Shown piece by piece: positions 16,369-27,789 of a DNA stretch of 64,000 bases (position 1 is the first letter of the stretch; the number at the start of each line of letters is the position of its first letter). A program made the position numbers and the translations under genes. The notes under the pieces were generated by a model. That model searched no databases. It worked only from the letters and a program-made list of their open reading frames with translations, and was not told the DNA's origin. This DNA is from Deltaproteobacteria bacterium (lineage in GTDB: Bacteria > Myxococcota_A > Polyangia > Polyangiales > Houyiibacteriaceae): positions 186,001 to 250,000 of the forward strand of contig JAEPMI010000012.1 in NCBI GenBank assembly GCA_017644045.1. Direction: 5' to 3'.

Positions 16369-17412
16369 TCAACGGGCGGAGGGGTCGGCCTGTGTGTCCG
16401 GTGGCGCCAGGAGCGCTTCGAAGTCCACCTGAGCCTCGCCGGCCAGCGCAGCGCCCGGAGCCGCCCAGAGCCGCTGAAGGTCCCATGGGAGGGGCGATTC
16501 CATCTGCAGGGGCTCGCCGGTCGCCGGGTGTGGGACCTCGAGCCAGCTCGCATGCAACGCCTGCCGCGGGTGTCCGAGCCGTGCGAGGAGGTCGGCCGAC
16601 GTCCCCTCGTCGATGGCCTCGATGAACGGCGCGGTGCCCTCCGGACCGTAGAGCTTGTCCCCGATGATCGGATGCCCGAGCGCCATCAGATGCACTCGGA
16701 GCTGGTGCTGGCGTCCGGTGATCGGCTTCAGCGAGACCAGCGAGGCGCCCTCCCGCCGCTCGAGCACCTGGTAGTGGGTCTTGGCGGGCTGCCCGTCGTC
16801 CGCGAGGACCATCCGCACGTGGAGTCCCTCGCGTGCGCTGCGGATGGGACGCTCGATGACGCCCTCCTCGGAGGCGACCAGGCCGCGCACGATGGCGAGG
16901 TAGCGCTTTCGGGTCTTCCGAGCCTCGAAGGCCTTCTTCAGCGCCACCTCGGCCTCGAGCGAACGGCCGCAGACCACCACCCCGCTGGTTTCGCGGTCCA
17001 GCCGATGAGCGAACTGCGGCGCATCCTCGCCGTAGCGCTCGTAGAGGAGCCAGGTGAGCGTGTGCTTGTGGTACGTGGCGGTGGGGTGCATCGGCAGCCC
17101 CGACGGCTTGTCCACCGCCAGCACGTCGTCGTCCTCGTGGAGCACCCCGAAATGCTGCGGCGTCGGGGGCTCGTTCATCGGCGGCCGCACGATGATCACC
17201 GTCTCGCCCGCCTTCACCCGCTCGCTCGCGCGACGCTTCGTGCCGTCGGCGCGGTACGCGCACTTCTTCACGATGGCCTGCGCTCGGGTCCGGCTGATCC
17301 GTGGGATGCGCGTCTGGAGGAACCGGTCGAGGCGCAACCCTGCCTGTTCCCGAGCGACCGGGAAGGTGAGGACGATGGAGCGAGGATCGCAGCCCGGCGG
17401 TGGTTTCCGCAT
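16369..17412 (-). CDS. RluA-family pseudouridine synthase
   Basis: The 347-residue product (from ATG 17410-17412) carries an N-terminal S4-like RNA-binding segment (GLRLDRFLQTRIPRISRTRAQ). The RluA catalytic motif HRLDRETSGVVV follows, with its nucleophilic Asp, and then the conserved LKPITGRQHQLRVHLMALGHPIIGD segment. RluA enzymes isomerise uridines in rRNA and/or tRNA; the exact target cannot be read from sequence. The frame is open to 17529, but ATG 17412 is preferred because the longer N-terminus is low-complexity and would overlap the start of the divergent gene. Confidence 0.93.
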   Translation of the reverse strand: MRKPPPGCDPRSIVLTFPVAREQAGLRLDRFLQTRIPRISRTRAQAIVKKCAYRADGTKRRASERVKAGETVIIVRPPMNEPPTPQHFGVLHEDDDVLAVDKPSGLPMHPTATYHKHTLTWLLYERYGEDAPQFAHRLDRETSGVVVCGRSLEAEVALKKAFEARKTRKRYLAIVRGLVASEEGVIERPIRSAREGLHVRMVLADDGQPAKTHYQVLERREGASLVSLKPITGRQHQLRVHLMALGHPIIGDKLYGPEGTAPFIEAIDEGTSADLLARLGHPRQALHASWLEVPHPATGEPLQMESPLPWDLQRLWAAPGAALAGEAQVDFEALLAPPDTQADPSAR

Positions 17413-17486
17413 GCCGAGAAGGGCGCTGCTACCATTGGGCCCCAGCCCGAGCAAGCGGCGCCACGGCCGCATCCCTCGCCTCTCGC

Positions 17487-20294
17487 ATGGCTTCTGACGC
17501 CCCGCCCCCATCGCCGCGACGCGACCCACCGGCTCCGCCGCCGCGCGACAGCGCGGGTTGGCTCGGCACTCTCGTGGGCCTCGTGGCCCTCGCGCTGACG
17601 CCGCTGGCCCTCGAACGCATCGAGGCGCCGACCGCCCACGCGGCGCCTCGTGGTGACCAGGAGGTCGCCAGTCTCCTGATCATGGCCGCCGGTCGACCGG
17701 TGGCCGGAGCGAGGGTCACGGACGAGGCTGGCCAGCGCCGTTTCGCCGGCTCGGACGGAGTCGTCCGCGTGCCCGTCGGGCAGCGCTATCGGATCGATGG
17801 CGAAGGGTTTGCTCGCACGCTGGTGGGTCCGGTGACCGAAGACCGAGTGATCCGGCTGGAGCGTGCGGCGCCGCTCGAGGGGTACGTGCGAGACACCAGC
17901 GGCGCACCGCTGGACGAAGCGACGGTGCATGCGTGGCTCCTCGACGCCGCCGGCCAGGTGCTCGATGACGTCCCGCACGAGCTCGTCACGGGACCGGACG
18001 GTCGCTTTCGCTTCGTCGACGTCGGTGACGGACCGGTCCGCATCTCAGCGTCGGCGCCGGGTCACGCACCGCTGACCCGGCCGGTCGATGCGAACGCGCG
18101 GATGGGGATCGAGCTCCGCCTCGAACCGGCGGCGACGCTCGCCGGGACGGTGTACGACGCGCGAGGGGCGCCCGCGGTGGACGCCGAGGTGATCCTGGTC
18201 GGGAGCGGCGTGTGGCCGCCGGAGATCCGACGCACGGACACGTCGGGGCGCTACCGGTTCATCGGCGTGCCACCGGGGCTCTACGAGCTCCACGCGCGCC
18301 AGGGCATGCAGGTCGCTCCGCCGCGCTCCGGCATCTCGCTCGGCGCAGGGGAACACCTCTTCGTCCCACTCCGCATGGAGCGGGGCGAGCGGATCGAGGG
18401 TCACGTGCGCACCGAGGGAGGCGAGCCGATCGAAGGGGCCGAGGTGCTGCTCACGGGCATCGGCCTCTCGCTCTTGCCCCGGAGCACGACGACGAGCGCC
18501 GACGGGCACTTCCGCTTCGATGCGCTGCTGCCGGGCCCCCAGCGCCTCCTCGCGCGGGCGACGCACTTCGTGCCCGCGGAGGAAGAGGCGCTGGCTGGCG
18601 ATCGGGCGGTCGAGATCGTCCTGCTGCGCGGCGCCACGATTCGCGGTCGGGTGCTCGACGCACGGGACCGTCCGGTGGCTGGCGCCGCCGTCCAGTGGCT
18701 CGGCCAGCGCGCCGACATCGAGGCCCCTTCGCTTCCGACCTCACCGACCAACCTCGGAGTCACCGCGGGACCGGTGCCGCCCATCCCGCTGAGCCCCGGA
18801 ATGGGTCCCGCGTTCGCCAACGCGCTCGGGGACACGGTCTTCGGTGACACCGTGACCGACCGCGAGGGTCGCTTCGAGCTCACCGGGTTGATCCCGGGCG
18901 CGGGCCAGTTGCACGTCTCGCACCCGGGCCACGCGCCCTACCTCGGACCGGGGCGCCGCGTGGACGCCGGCGCCGTGGTCGACGACCTCCTGATCGTTCT
19001 CCGCGACGGGGCGATCATCGAAGGGCGCGTCGTCGACGCGCGTGGCTTCCCCATCGCCGACGTGCCCGTGGAACTGCGTGCCGATCGAGAGCTGGTCCCC
19101 CGCTCGACGATGGCGGGAGAAGATGGCTTCTTCCGCTTCGACGGAGCGCTCGGGACGGTCGTGCTGACCGCCCGCCCCTTCACCCTCCCCGCCGTTCGCG
19201 AGCGGGTGATGGCGCGCGAGGGCGAGCGACTGCAGGTGCGTCTCGTGGTCGACGACCAGGTCGTCACGCTCGAAGGCCGGGTCGTGGACGATCGTGGCTA
19301 CGGCGTGCCGGGTGCGGCGCTCCTCCTCGAGAGCCGCGCGGTCGAGACCCCCTTCGAGCGCATCGGGGTCAGCTCGGACGACGGGACCTTCGACTTCGCC
19401 GCGCTTCCCGCACCGCCCTGGTCGCTCACCATCGACCACCCGGACTACGCGCCGATGACCCTCCCGATCGAGTCGCTCGGCACGGCGCCGATGAACGTGA
19501 CGCTCCTCGCCGGCGGCACGCTGACCGGACGGGTGCGCGACGGCTGGCTCGGAGAGCCTCTCGGCGGCGCGCGCGTCGTCCTTCGCGGCAACGACCGAGA
19601 GGACAGCCGCGTGACGGACGCGACGGGGACGTACCGCTGGGAACGGTTGCCGATGGGGCGCTACGCGCTCGAAGCGCACGCGATCGGACGGCTCTCGGCG
19701 ACCGCCGAGGTCGACGTCGCGCGGGCGCTGGTGGAGGTCCCCACGCTCGAGCTCGCCGCCGCCGGGGCCATCTACGGCGTGGTGGTCGACGCGCTCGGTG
19801 AGCCGGCCGCCGCCGCGAAGGTGGTCTCGGGCGACCTGGAGGTGCTCGCAGGCGACGACGGGAGCTTCCGTCTCGCGCCGCTTCCACCCGGACTCCACGA
19901 AGTCTACGCCGAGCACAGCGGCGGCGGCCGGGCCGACGGGCAGCGCGTGCGGGTGGACGCGGAAGGCAGCACCGAGATCCGATTCGTGCTCCCCGAACGC
20001 ATCACCACGACCCGCGAAGCCAGCGCGCCGAGCTTCACGACGGGCGTCCCCATCACCGTCACGCGCCGCGGCGGATCCATCTTCGTGGAGAGCACCGTGG
20101 CCGGAACGCGTGCGGCTCGGCTGCTGCGGGCGGGAGACCGGATCGTGACCATCGACGGCGAGCCGGTGCTCTCGGAGGGGCAGGCCCGCGGGATGCTTCG
20201 CGGCCCTGCCGGCGAGTCGGCGCAGCTGGTGGTGGAGCGCAACGGGCAGGCGCTCCGCCGCGCGGTGCCGAGGCAGCGCTACGCGCGCCCGTAG
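17487..20294 (+). CDS. Nine-repeat carboxypeptidase-regulatory-like protein with C-terminal PDZ domain
   Basis: The product (935 residues) has a Pro-rich cytoplasmic start and one transmembrane helix (residues ~20-40, WLGTLVGLVALALTPLAL). About nine beta-sandwich repeats follow, each opening with a G.V.D..G.P...A.V pattern, for example YVRDTSGAPLDEATVHA, TVYDARGAPAVDAEVIL, HVRTEGGEPIEGAEVLL and RVVDARGFPIADVPVEL. These are carboxypeptidase regulatory-like (prealbumin-like) domains. The last ~85 residues (GGSIFVESTVAGTRAARLLRAGDRIVTIDG) form a PDZ domain. The protein probably extends into the periplasm or beyond as a structural or signalling rod ending in a PDZ peptide-binding head (inference). 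It is convergent with the FHA gene. Confidence 0.88.
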   Translation: MASDAPPPSPRRDPPAPPPRDSAGWLGTLVGLVALALTPLALERIEAPTAHAAPRGDQEVASLLIMAAGRPVAGARVTDEAGQRRFAGSDGVVRVPVGQRYRIDGEGFARTLVGPVTEDRVIRLERAAPLEGYVRDTSGAPLDEATVHAWLLDAAGQVLDDVPHELVTGPDGRFRFVDVGDGPVRISASAPGHAPLTRPVDANARMGIELRLEPAATLAGTVYDARGAPAVDAEVILVGSGVWPPEIRRTDTSGRYRFIGVPPGLYELHARQGMQVAPPRSGISLGAGEHLFVPLRMERGERIEGHVRTEGGEPIEGAEVLLTGIGLSLLPRSTTTSADGHFRFDALLPGPQRLLARATHFVPAEEEALAGDRAVEIVLLRGATIRGRVLDARDRPVAGAAVQWLGQRADIEAPSLPTSPTNLGVTAGPVPPIPLSPGMGPAFANALGDTVFGDTVTDREGRFELTGLIPGAGQLHVSHPGHAPYLGPGRRVDAGAVVDDLLIVLRDGAIIEGRVVDARGFPIADVPVELRADRELVPRSTMAGEDGFFRFDGALGTVVLTARPFTLPAVRERVMAREGERLQVRLVVDDQVVTLEGRVVDDRGYGVPGAALLLESRAVETPFERIGVSSDDGTFDFAALPAPPWSLTIDHPDYAPMTLPIESLGTAPMNVTLLAGGTLTGRVRDGWLGEPLGGARVVLRGNDREDSRVTDATGTYRWERLPMGRYALEAHAIGRLSATAEVDVARALVEVPTLELAAAGAIYGVVVDALGEPAAAAKVVSGDLEVLAGDDGSFRLAPLPPGLHEVYAEHSGGGRADGQRVRVDAEGSTEIRFVLPERITTTREASAPSFTTGVPITVTRRGGSIFVESTVAGTRAARLLRAGDRIVTIDGEPVLSEGQARGMLRGPAGESAQLVVERNGQALRRAVPRQRYARP

Positions 20295-20297
20295 ACG

Positions 20298-21572
20298 TCA
20301 GGGCGGCGAGCCGACTTGCGTCGGCTCGGGTACGGGGGCGTCCGGGTTTGCCGCGGGCGCGAGGGTCTCGGTCGCGCCGTTCGGATAGATGGCCACCGCC
20401 CATCGTTCGGGCTCGTACGCACCGCCCGGGACGCCGGCGTTCCAGTCCAGGTTGAGCCACACACCGCACTCGTCCGGCGAGACGGGGACCTCGTTCCCTT
20501 CCGGCGCCGGGTGACTCATGCCTGGCCGGTAGTGGATGGAACGCACGCTCTGCCCACCGATGTTGGTGTCCGGGTGCCGTCGATAGTGCGTCGAGAGCCG
20601 GGTCCGCACCGTGTCGGAGTCCTCCGGCAGACAGACTTCGGCATAGGCGTGACCGCCCTGCGGCCCGTCCATCATCACCAGCCGCGCGTTGCCACCGATC
20701 GCGGTGACCATGGACACCAGCACGATGGCGAAGTCGTCGCAGTCGCCGATGTACTCGTTGTCGATCGTCTCGCTGGCCTTGGCGAAGTACTCGTCCCCTC
20801 GCGGATCGTTCACGTAGCGCCAGCTGCCGCGCACGTGGCTCCAGATGCGGGCCACCTGCTCCACACGAAACGGCCCCTCGTCGTCCGCGGCGATGCGCGC
20901 CGCGGTCGTTCGAGTGGTCCGGTCCGTGGCATCGAGCGCGGCGAGCACCTTGGGGAGGGTGTGCACCCGAATGGACGCCTCCTGCGGGCTCCCCGCGCGG
21001 CTGGCTTCCGGGTGCGGGATGCCGAGTCGCTCGGCGGCGGTCCGGAGGGTGCCGTCGTCGATCTTCTTCCAGAGGAGGAAGGCGCCCACGCCGAGGAGGG
21101 CGAGCGTCAGCATGGTGCCGACCGCGCGACCCCAGCCCGACTTCGGCTTGGACACCGTGAGCCGTTGACCGCAGGCGCCGCACCGGAGCACCCCGCCGTC
21201 GAAACCGGACGGCATCAGGCCGCGCGTGCCGCAGGAGCCGCAGATGAAGCGCCGCCCAGGGATCGAGACCCCGAGCACGGTGTCGCTGGCGCCCTTCCGC
21301 AGGAACTCCCGAACGGCCTTCGCGCTCCATGGAAAGGGTTGCCGGCCGAAGCGGAGGTCGGCGCCTGGCCGGATCTCCTTGGTCTCGATGCGGTCGCCGT
21401 CGACGAAGGTCCCGTTCGCGCTGCCGAGGTCCTGGACCAGGATGTTGCGTCCTCGCCACTCGAGCCGTGCATGCCGCCCCGAGACCGTCGGGTCGTCGAG
21501 ATGCAGATCGCAGTCGCGGGATCGGCCCACGACGATGTAGGTCTTTGCCGCCACGCGTCGCTTCTGGGACAA
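20298..21572 (-). CDS. FHA - zinc ribbon - TM - transglutaminase-like protein
   Basis: Four modules are visible in this 424-residue protein (TTG start with Shine-Dalgarno AGGAAGGG). Residues ~10-90 are an FHA phosphothreonine-binding domain (GRSRDCDLHL, SGRHARLEW, DLGSANGTF). Residues 111-134 are a zinc ribbon with CGSC and CGAC pairs. Residues ~150-168 are one transmembrane helix. The C-terminal part is transglutaminase/cysteine-protease-like with Cys278 in IGDCDDFAIVL, His308 in GGHAYAEV and an Asp in LNLDWN. FHA would be cytoplasmic and the Cys-His-Asp domain periplasmic. A phospho-signal may thus be coupled to a thiol enzyme across the membrane; substrates are unknown. Confidence 0.87.
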   Translation of the reverse strand: MSQKRRVAAKTYIVVGRSRDCDLHLDDPTVSGRHARLEWRGRNILVQDLGSANGTFVDGDRIETKEIRPGADLRFGRQPFPWSAKAVREFLRKGASDTVLGVSIPGRRFICGSCGTRGLMPSGFDGGVLRCGACGQRLTVSKPKSGWGRAVGTMLTLALLGVGAFLLWKKIDDGTLRTAAERLGIPHPEASRAGSPQEASIRVHTLPKVLAALDATDRTTRTTAARIAADDEGPFRVEQVARIWSHVRGSWRYVNDPRGDEYFAKASETIDNEYIGDCDDFAIVLVSMVTAIGGNARLVMMDGPQGGHAYAEVCLPEDSDTVRTRLSTHYRRHPDTNIGGQSVRSIHYRPGMSHPAPEGNEVPVSPDECGVWLNLDWNAGVPGGAYEPERWAVAIYPNGATETLAPAANPDAPVPEPTQVGSPP

Positions 21573-21660
21573 GCATACCCTTCCTGGGCTTGGGCGCCCG
21601 CGACGTTTCGGGTGAAACCACGAATTGACCGTGTGACTGCCCCCGGGTGGGTGAATGTCG

Positions 21661-21666
21661 TAGGGT
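21661..21666 (+). promoter_or_regulatory. TAGGGT -10-like hexamer seven bases before the MlaE start
   Basis: TAGGGT ends seven bases before ATG 21674, the spacing expected if transcription starts at the initiation codon. No Shine-Dalgarno is visible and no good -35 is seen. See the finding on leaderless genes. Confidence 0.35.
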
Positions 21667-21673
21667 CCGCCCC

Positions 21674-22438
21674 ATGGAGTGGCTGGCGGGCATCGGTCGC
21701 GGCGCCATGGGAGCGGGTTCTTACCTCGCTCGCCTGGGCAGCCTCGGCTGGCGCACGGCCGCTGCCGCGTTCGCCCCCACCGGCCGACCGGTGGTCCGAC
21801 GTCTGATCATGCTCCAGCTGGTCTACACCGGGGTGCAGGCGCTTCTGCCGCTGACGGTCGCGGCGATCGCCATCGGGTTGCTGGTCTTCTCGTTCAGTCT
21901 GGAGCACCTGCCGGTGGACCTGGTCCAATCGGTAGCCTCCACCGTGATCGTGCTCGAGGTGATCCCGCTCCTGCTGATCTTCCTCATCATCGGACGCTCG
22001 GGCACCGCGATCACGATCGACGTCGCCTCGATGAAGCTCAACGACGAGCTCCGGGCGCTGCAGGTGATGGGGATCGATCCCGTTCGCTACGTCGCGCTGC
22101 CGCGGGTGATCGGCGTGACGATGGCGTTCGTCGTCCTGCAGATCTACGGCCAGCTCGCCGCCATCTTCGGCGGGTACTGGGGCGCGCTCCTGCTCGATCT
22201 CGAGCTGCCGGCCTACCCGATCGAGGACCTGCTGGCGGGCATCGCGTACTCGGACGTGCTGTTGAGCACGTTCAAGATGCTCCTCTTCGGACCGGTGGTC
22301 GCGCTCACCGCGATCCTGCACGGGGCGTCGGTGCAGCGCTCCCGCCGGGAGATCCCGATCGTGACCTCGCGGGCGGTCGTGCGGTCGCTGCTCTTCTGCT
22401 TCCTGCTGAACACCGCGGTCTCGCTGATGGGAGAATGA
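21674..22438 (+). CDS. mlaE: MlaE-type ABC transporter permease
   Basis: This 254-residue membrane protein carries five or six hydrophobic helices. It has the MlaE/YrbE family core, including the signature segments LNDELRALQVMGIDPVRYVALPRVIGV and YGQLAAIFGGYWGALL. MlaE is the inner-membrane permease of the MlaFEDB complex, which moves phospholipids between the membranes with an MCE-domain protein (MlaD). An ATPase-like partner is encoded immediately downstream, but no MCE protein or MlaB-type STAS protein is adjacent, so the rest of the complex must be elsewhere or absent. Length is normal for the family. Confidence 0.9.
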   Translation: MEWLAGIGRGAMGAGSYLARLGSLGWRTAAAAFAPTGRPVVRRLIMLQLVYTGVQALLPLTVAAIAIGLLVFSFSLEHLPVDLVQSVASTVIVLEVIPLLLIFLIIGRSGTAITIDVASMKLNDELRALQVMGIDPVRYVALPRVIGVTMAFVVLQIYGQLAAIFGGYWGALLLDLELPAYPIEDLLAGIAYSDVLLSTFKMLLFGPVVALTAILHGASVQRSRREIPIVTSRAVVRSLLFCFLLNTAVSLMGE

Positions 22439-22439
22439 G

Positions 22440-23093
22440 GTGAGCGAAGCGATACCGCTGCTGCAGCTGGAAGGCGTGACCGTGCGCGAGGGTGCGCGCG
22501 TCGTGCTCGACGACATCGATCTCGAGGTCCGGGCCGGTGAGATCGTCGGACTGAGCTTCGCGCAGGCGCACGGGGGGAAGACCACGCTGCTCTACACCGC
22601 GGCGGGCCTGCGCGAGCCCGACTCGGGGAGCGTTCGCTTCGAAGGGAAACGGCTCGAGCGCGCGACGCCACCCTACCCGGCGATCGGCATGGTCTTCCGC
22701 GACGACGGCGGGCTCTTCCCGAACATGACGATCGAGGAGAACGTCGCGCTCCCGCTGCGCTACCACGAAGGCGATGGGGCCGAAGAGCGCGCCCGCGAGA
22801 TGCTCGAGCGGGTCGGCATCGGCGGGAGTAGCGAGCGCTTCCCGTGGGAGCTCACCCGCGAGCGCATGCGACTCGCGGCGCTCGCCCGCGCGTTGGTCTA
22901 TCGCCCGAAGTTGGTCCTCATCGACGACTTCTACGCCGGCGCGGACGACCGCGCGTTCGCCAGCGCTCAGGACGCGATCGTCGCGCACAACGAGGAACAC
23001 GGGACGGCGTTCCTGATCGTCGTCGAGCCCGAGCTGGTGTGGGCGCCGATGCGACGGGAAACCGTCGACCGCGGCCACGTGGTCGGTACGTGA
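22440..23093 (+). CDS. Degenerate ABC ATPase, MlaF-like
   Basis: The 217-residue product follows the permease by one base and starts at GTG 22440. The overall order of ABC motifs is preserved, but each is altered. Walker A reads LSFAQAHGGKTT (Lys47), with the first conserved Gly lost and one residue inserted. The signature region reads WELTRERMRLAALARAL with no LSGGQ. Walker B reads LVLIDDF with Asp163 in place of the catalytic Glu. The switch His is absent (LIVVEPE). The protein probably binds nucleotide poorly and may hydrolyse slowly or serve a structural role. This contrasts with canonical MlaF, and the finding is discussed separately. Confidence 0.85.
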   Translation: MSEAIPLLQLEGVTVREGARVVLDDIDLEVRAGEIVGLSFAQAHGGKTTLLYTAAGLREPDSGSVRFEGKRLERATPPYPAIGMVFRDDGGLFPNMTIEENVALPLRYHEGDGAEERAREMLERVGIGGSSERFPWELTRERMRLAALARALVYRPKLVLIDDFYAGADDRAFASAQDAIVAHNEEHGTAFLIVVEPELVWAPMRRETVDRGHVVGT

Positions 23094-23094
23094 G

Positions 23095-24393
23095 TCACTC
23101 GGCGGGCGTCTCGTTCGCTTCGAGGACCCGCAGCACGTTCTCTCCGAAGACCGCGCGGACGGGGATGTCCCGCTTCTCGAGCTCCTCCCGGAGGACGCCG
23201 AGATCGCTGACGTCCTCCATCCCGACGGGGAGCTCCGGCACCCCGTCGTAGTCGGATCCGAGACAGGCCGCCTCGGGGCCGCCCACCTCGACCACGTGCG
23301 CGATGTGATCCGCGATGGTCACGACGGTCGGCGGCTCGAGCTCCGGGTCCAGCTCGCGGGCGAGCGCGAACGCCCGGGTGCCGCGATCGACCCAGCTGCC
23401 TTCCTCGCTCTCCTCGATGGCGCCGAAGCGCGCGCGCTCACGCCACTCGAGGGTCGCTCGGCGTCGGGCATAGGCTCCGTCGATGTAGCGCGTGTAGAAG
23501 TTGATGCAGATCGATCCGCCGCCCTCGGCCACCTTCCGGATCATCGGGTCGGTCATGTTGCGCGGGTGCTGCGCCAGCGCACGCGCCGACGAGTGACTCG
23601 CGAGGACCGGACGCTCGGCGACCTCCATGATGTCCCAGAAGGTCCGGTCGCTCGCGTGTGAGACGTCGACGATCATCCCGAGTCGATTCATCTCGCGGAC
23701 CACCCGCCGACCGAGCTCGGTCAGCCCCTTCTCGTCGTCCTCGGCGTTGTCGTCCATCGACGCGAAGCCGAGCGGGTTGTCGGTCGACCAGGTGATCGTC
23801 AGGTAGCGGTTCCCGAGCCGGTGCAGCTCACGCAGCCGTTCGATGACGAGGTCCGGGTCGTCGGTGCCGAAGGCCTGCGCACCCTCGACGCCCATGAGGA
23901 CCGCGACCTTCCCGGCGCTCGCCGCCGCGCGCACCTCCCCCGCGGTCGTGCAGAGCGCCGCGTCGTCGGGGTGCTCGTCCACGAAGGTTCGAATGGCACG
24001 GGTCAGCGCCAGCGCGCGCTGCCAGCGCGCCTCACCGGCGTACTTCCGCGGGTTCACGAACACGCTGAAGAACGCACCGGTGAGTCCGCCCTCCCGCATG
24101 CGGGGAAAGTCCAGGTGCCCGCCCTCGAGCGCGCCGCTCGGGTCGTCCCCGTCGTCGAGCATCCGCTGCGGCGTGTCGACGTGGGTGTCGATCGCGATGA
24201 CCGGCCCCTCGGGCGCTTCCTCGTTCTCCGGCTCGGGCTCCGCCTCGGGCTCCTCTTCGGCCGTCGTCTCGGTCTCGGGCTCGACCTCCGGCTCCGGATC
24301 GGCCCCGCAGCCGTCACAGCCCCAGGAGGGCAGCGAAAAGGCGCACAAACACGCGACGAGGGCGGGAACGCGAATCAACGGTCGACGACTCAC
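23095..24393 (-). CDS. Membrane dipeptidase (peptidase M19) lipoprotein
   Basis: The 432-residue product has a short N-terminal export signal ending SLPSWGC (a weak lipobox) and then an acidic Glu/Pro linker to about residue 60. The M19 domain follows with its zinc-ligand motifs visible: THVDT, GVEGAQAF, DVSHASD, ASHSSARAL and GSDYDGV. M19 enzymes (renal dipeptidase family) hydrolyse dipeptides and some beta-lactams. In bacteria they usually reside at the envelope or in the periplasm. The GTG start is only 24 bp from the start of the divergent AAA+ gene. Confidence 0.9.
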   Translation of the reverse strand: MSRRPLIRVPALVACLCAFSLPSWGCDGCGADPEPEVEPETETTAEEEPEAEPEPENEEAPEGPVIAIDTHVDTPQRMLDDGDDPSGALEGGHLDFPRMREGGLTGAFFSVFVNPRKYAGEARWQRALALTRAIRTFVDEHPDDAALCTTAGEVRAAASAGKVAVLMGVEGAQAFGTDDPDLVIERLRELHRLGNRYLTITWSTDNPLGFASMDDNAEDDEKGLTELGRRVVREMNRLGMIVDVSHASDRTFWDIMEVAERPVLASHSSARALAQHPRNMTDPMIRKVAEGGGSICINFYTRYIDGAYARRRATLEWRERARFGAIEESEEGSWVDRGTRAFALARELDPELEPPTVVTIADHIAHVVEVGGPEAACLGSDYDGVPELPVGMEDVSDLGVLREELEKRDIPVRAVFGENVLRVLEANETPAE

Positions 24394-24417
24394 CGGGTTT
24401 CGATACCATGCGCGCCC
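24394..24417. promoter_or_regulatory. 24-bp divergent start region with overlapping -10-like hexamers
   Basis: Only 24 bases separate the two divergent GTG codons. On the plus strand TACCAT (24404-24409) lies 8 bases before GTG 24418. On the minus strand TATCGA lies 6 bases before GTG 24393, using nearly the same base pairs. Neither gene has a Shine-Dalgarno. If these are -10 elements, both messages are leaderless and cannot be transcribed at once. Confidence 0.35.
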
Positions 24418-27785
<3,368 letters not shown>

Positions 27786-27789
<4 letters not shown>

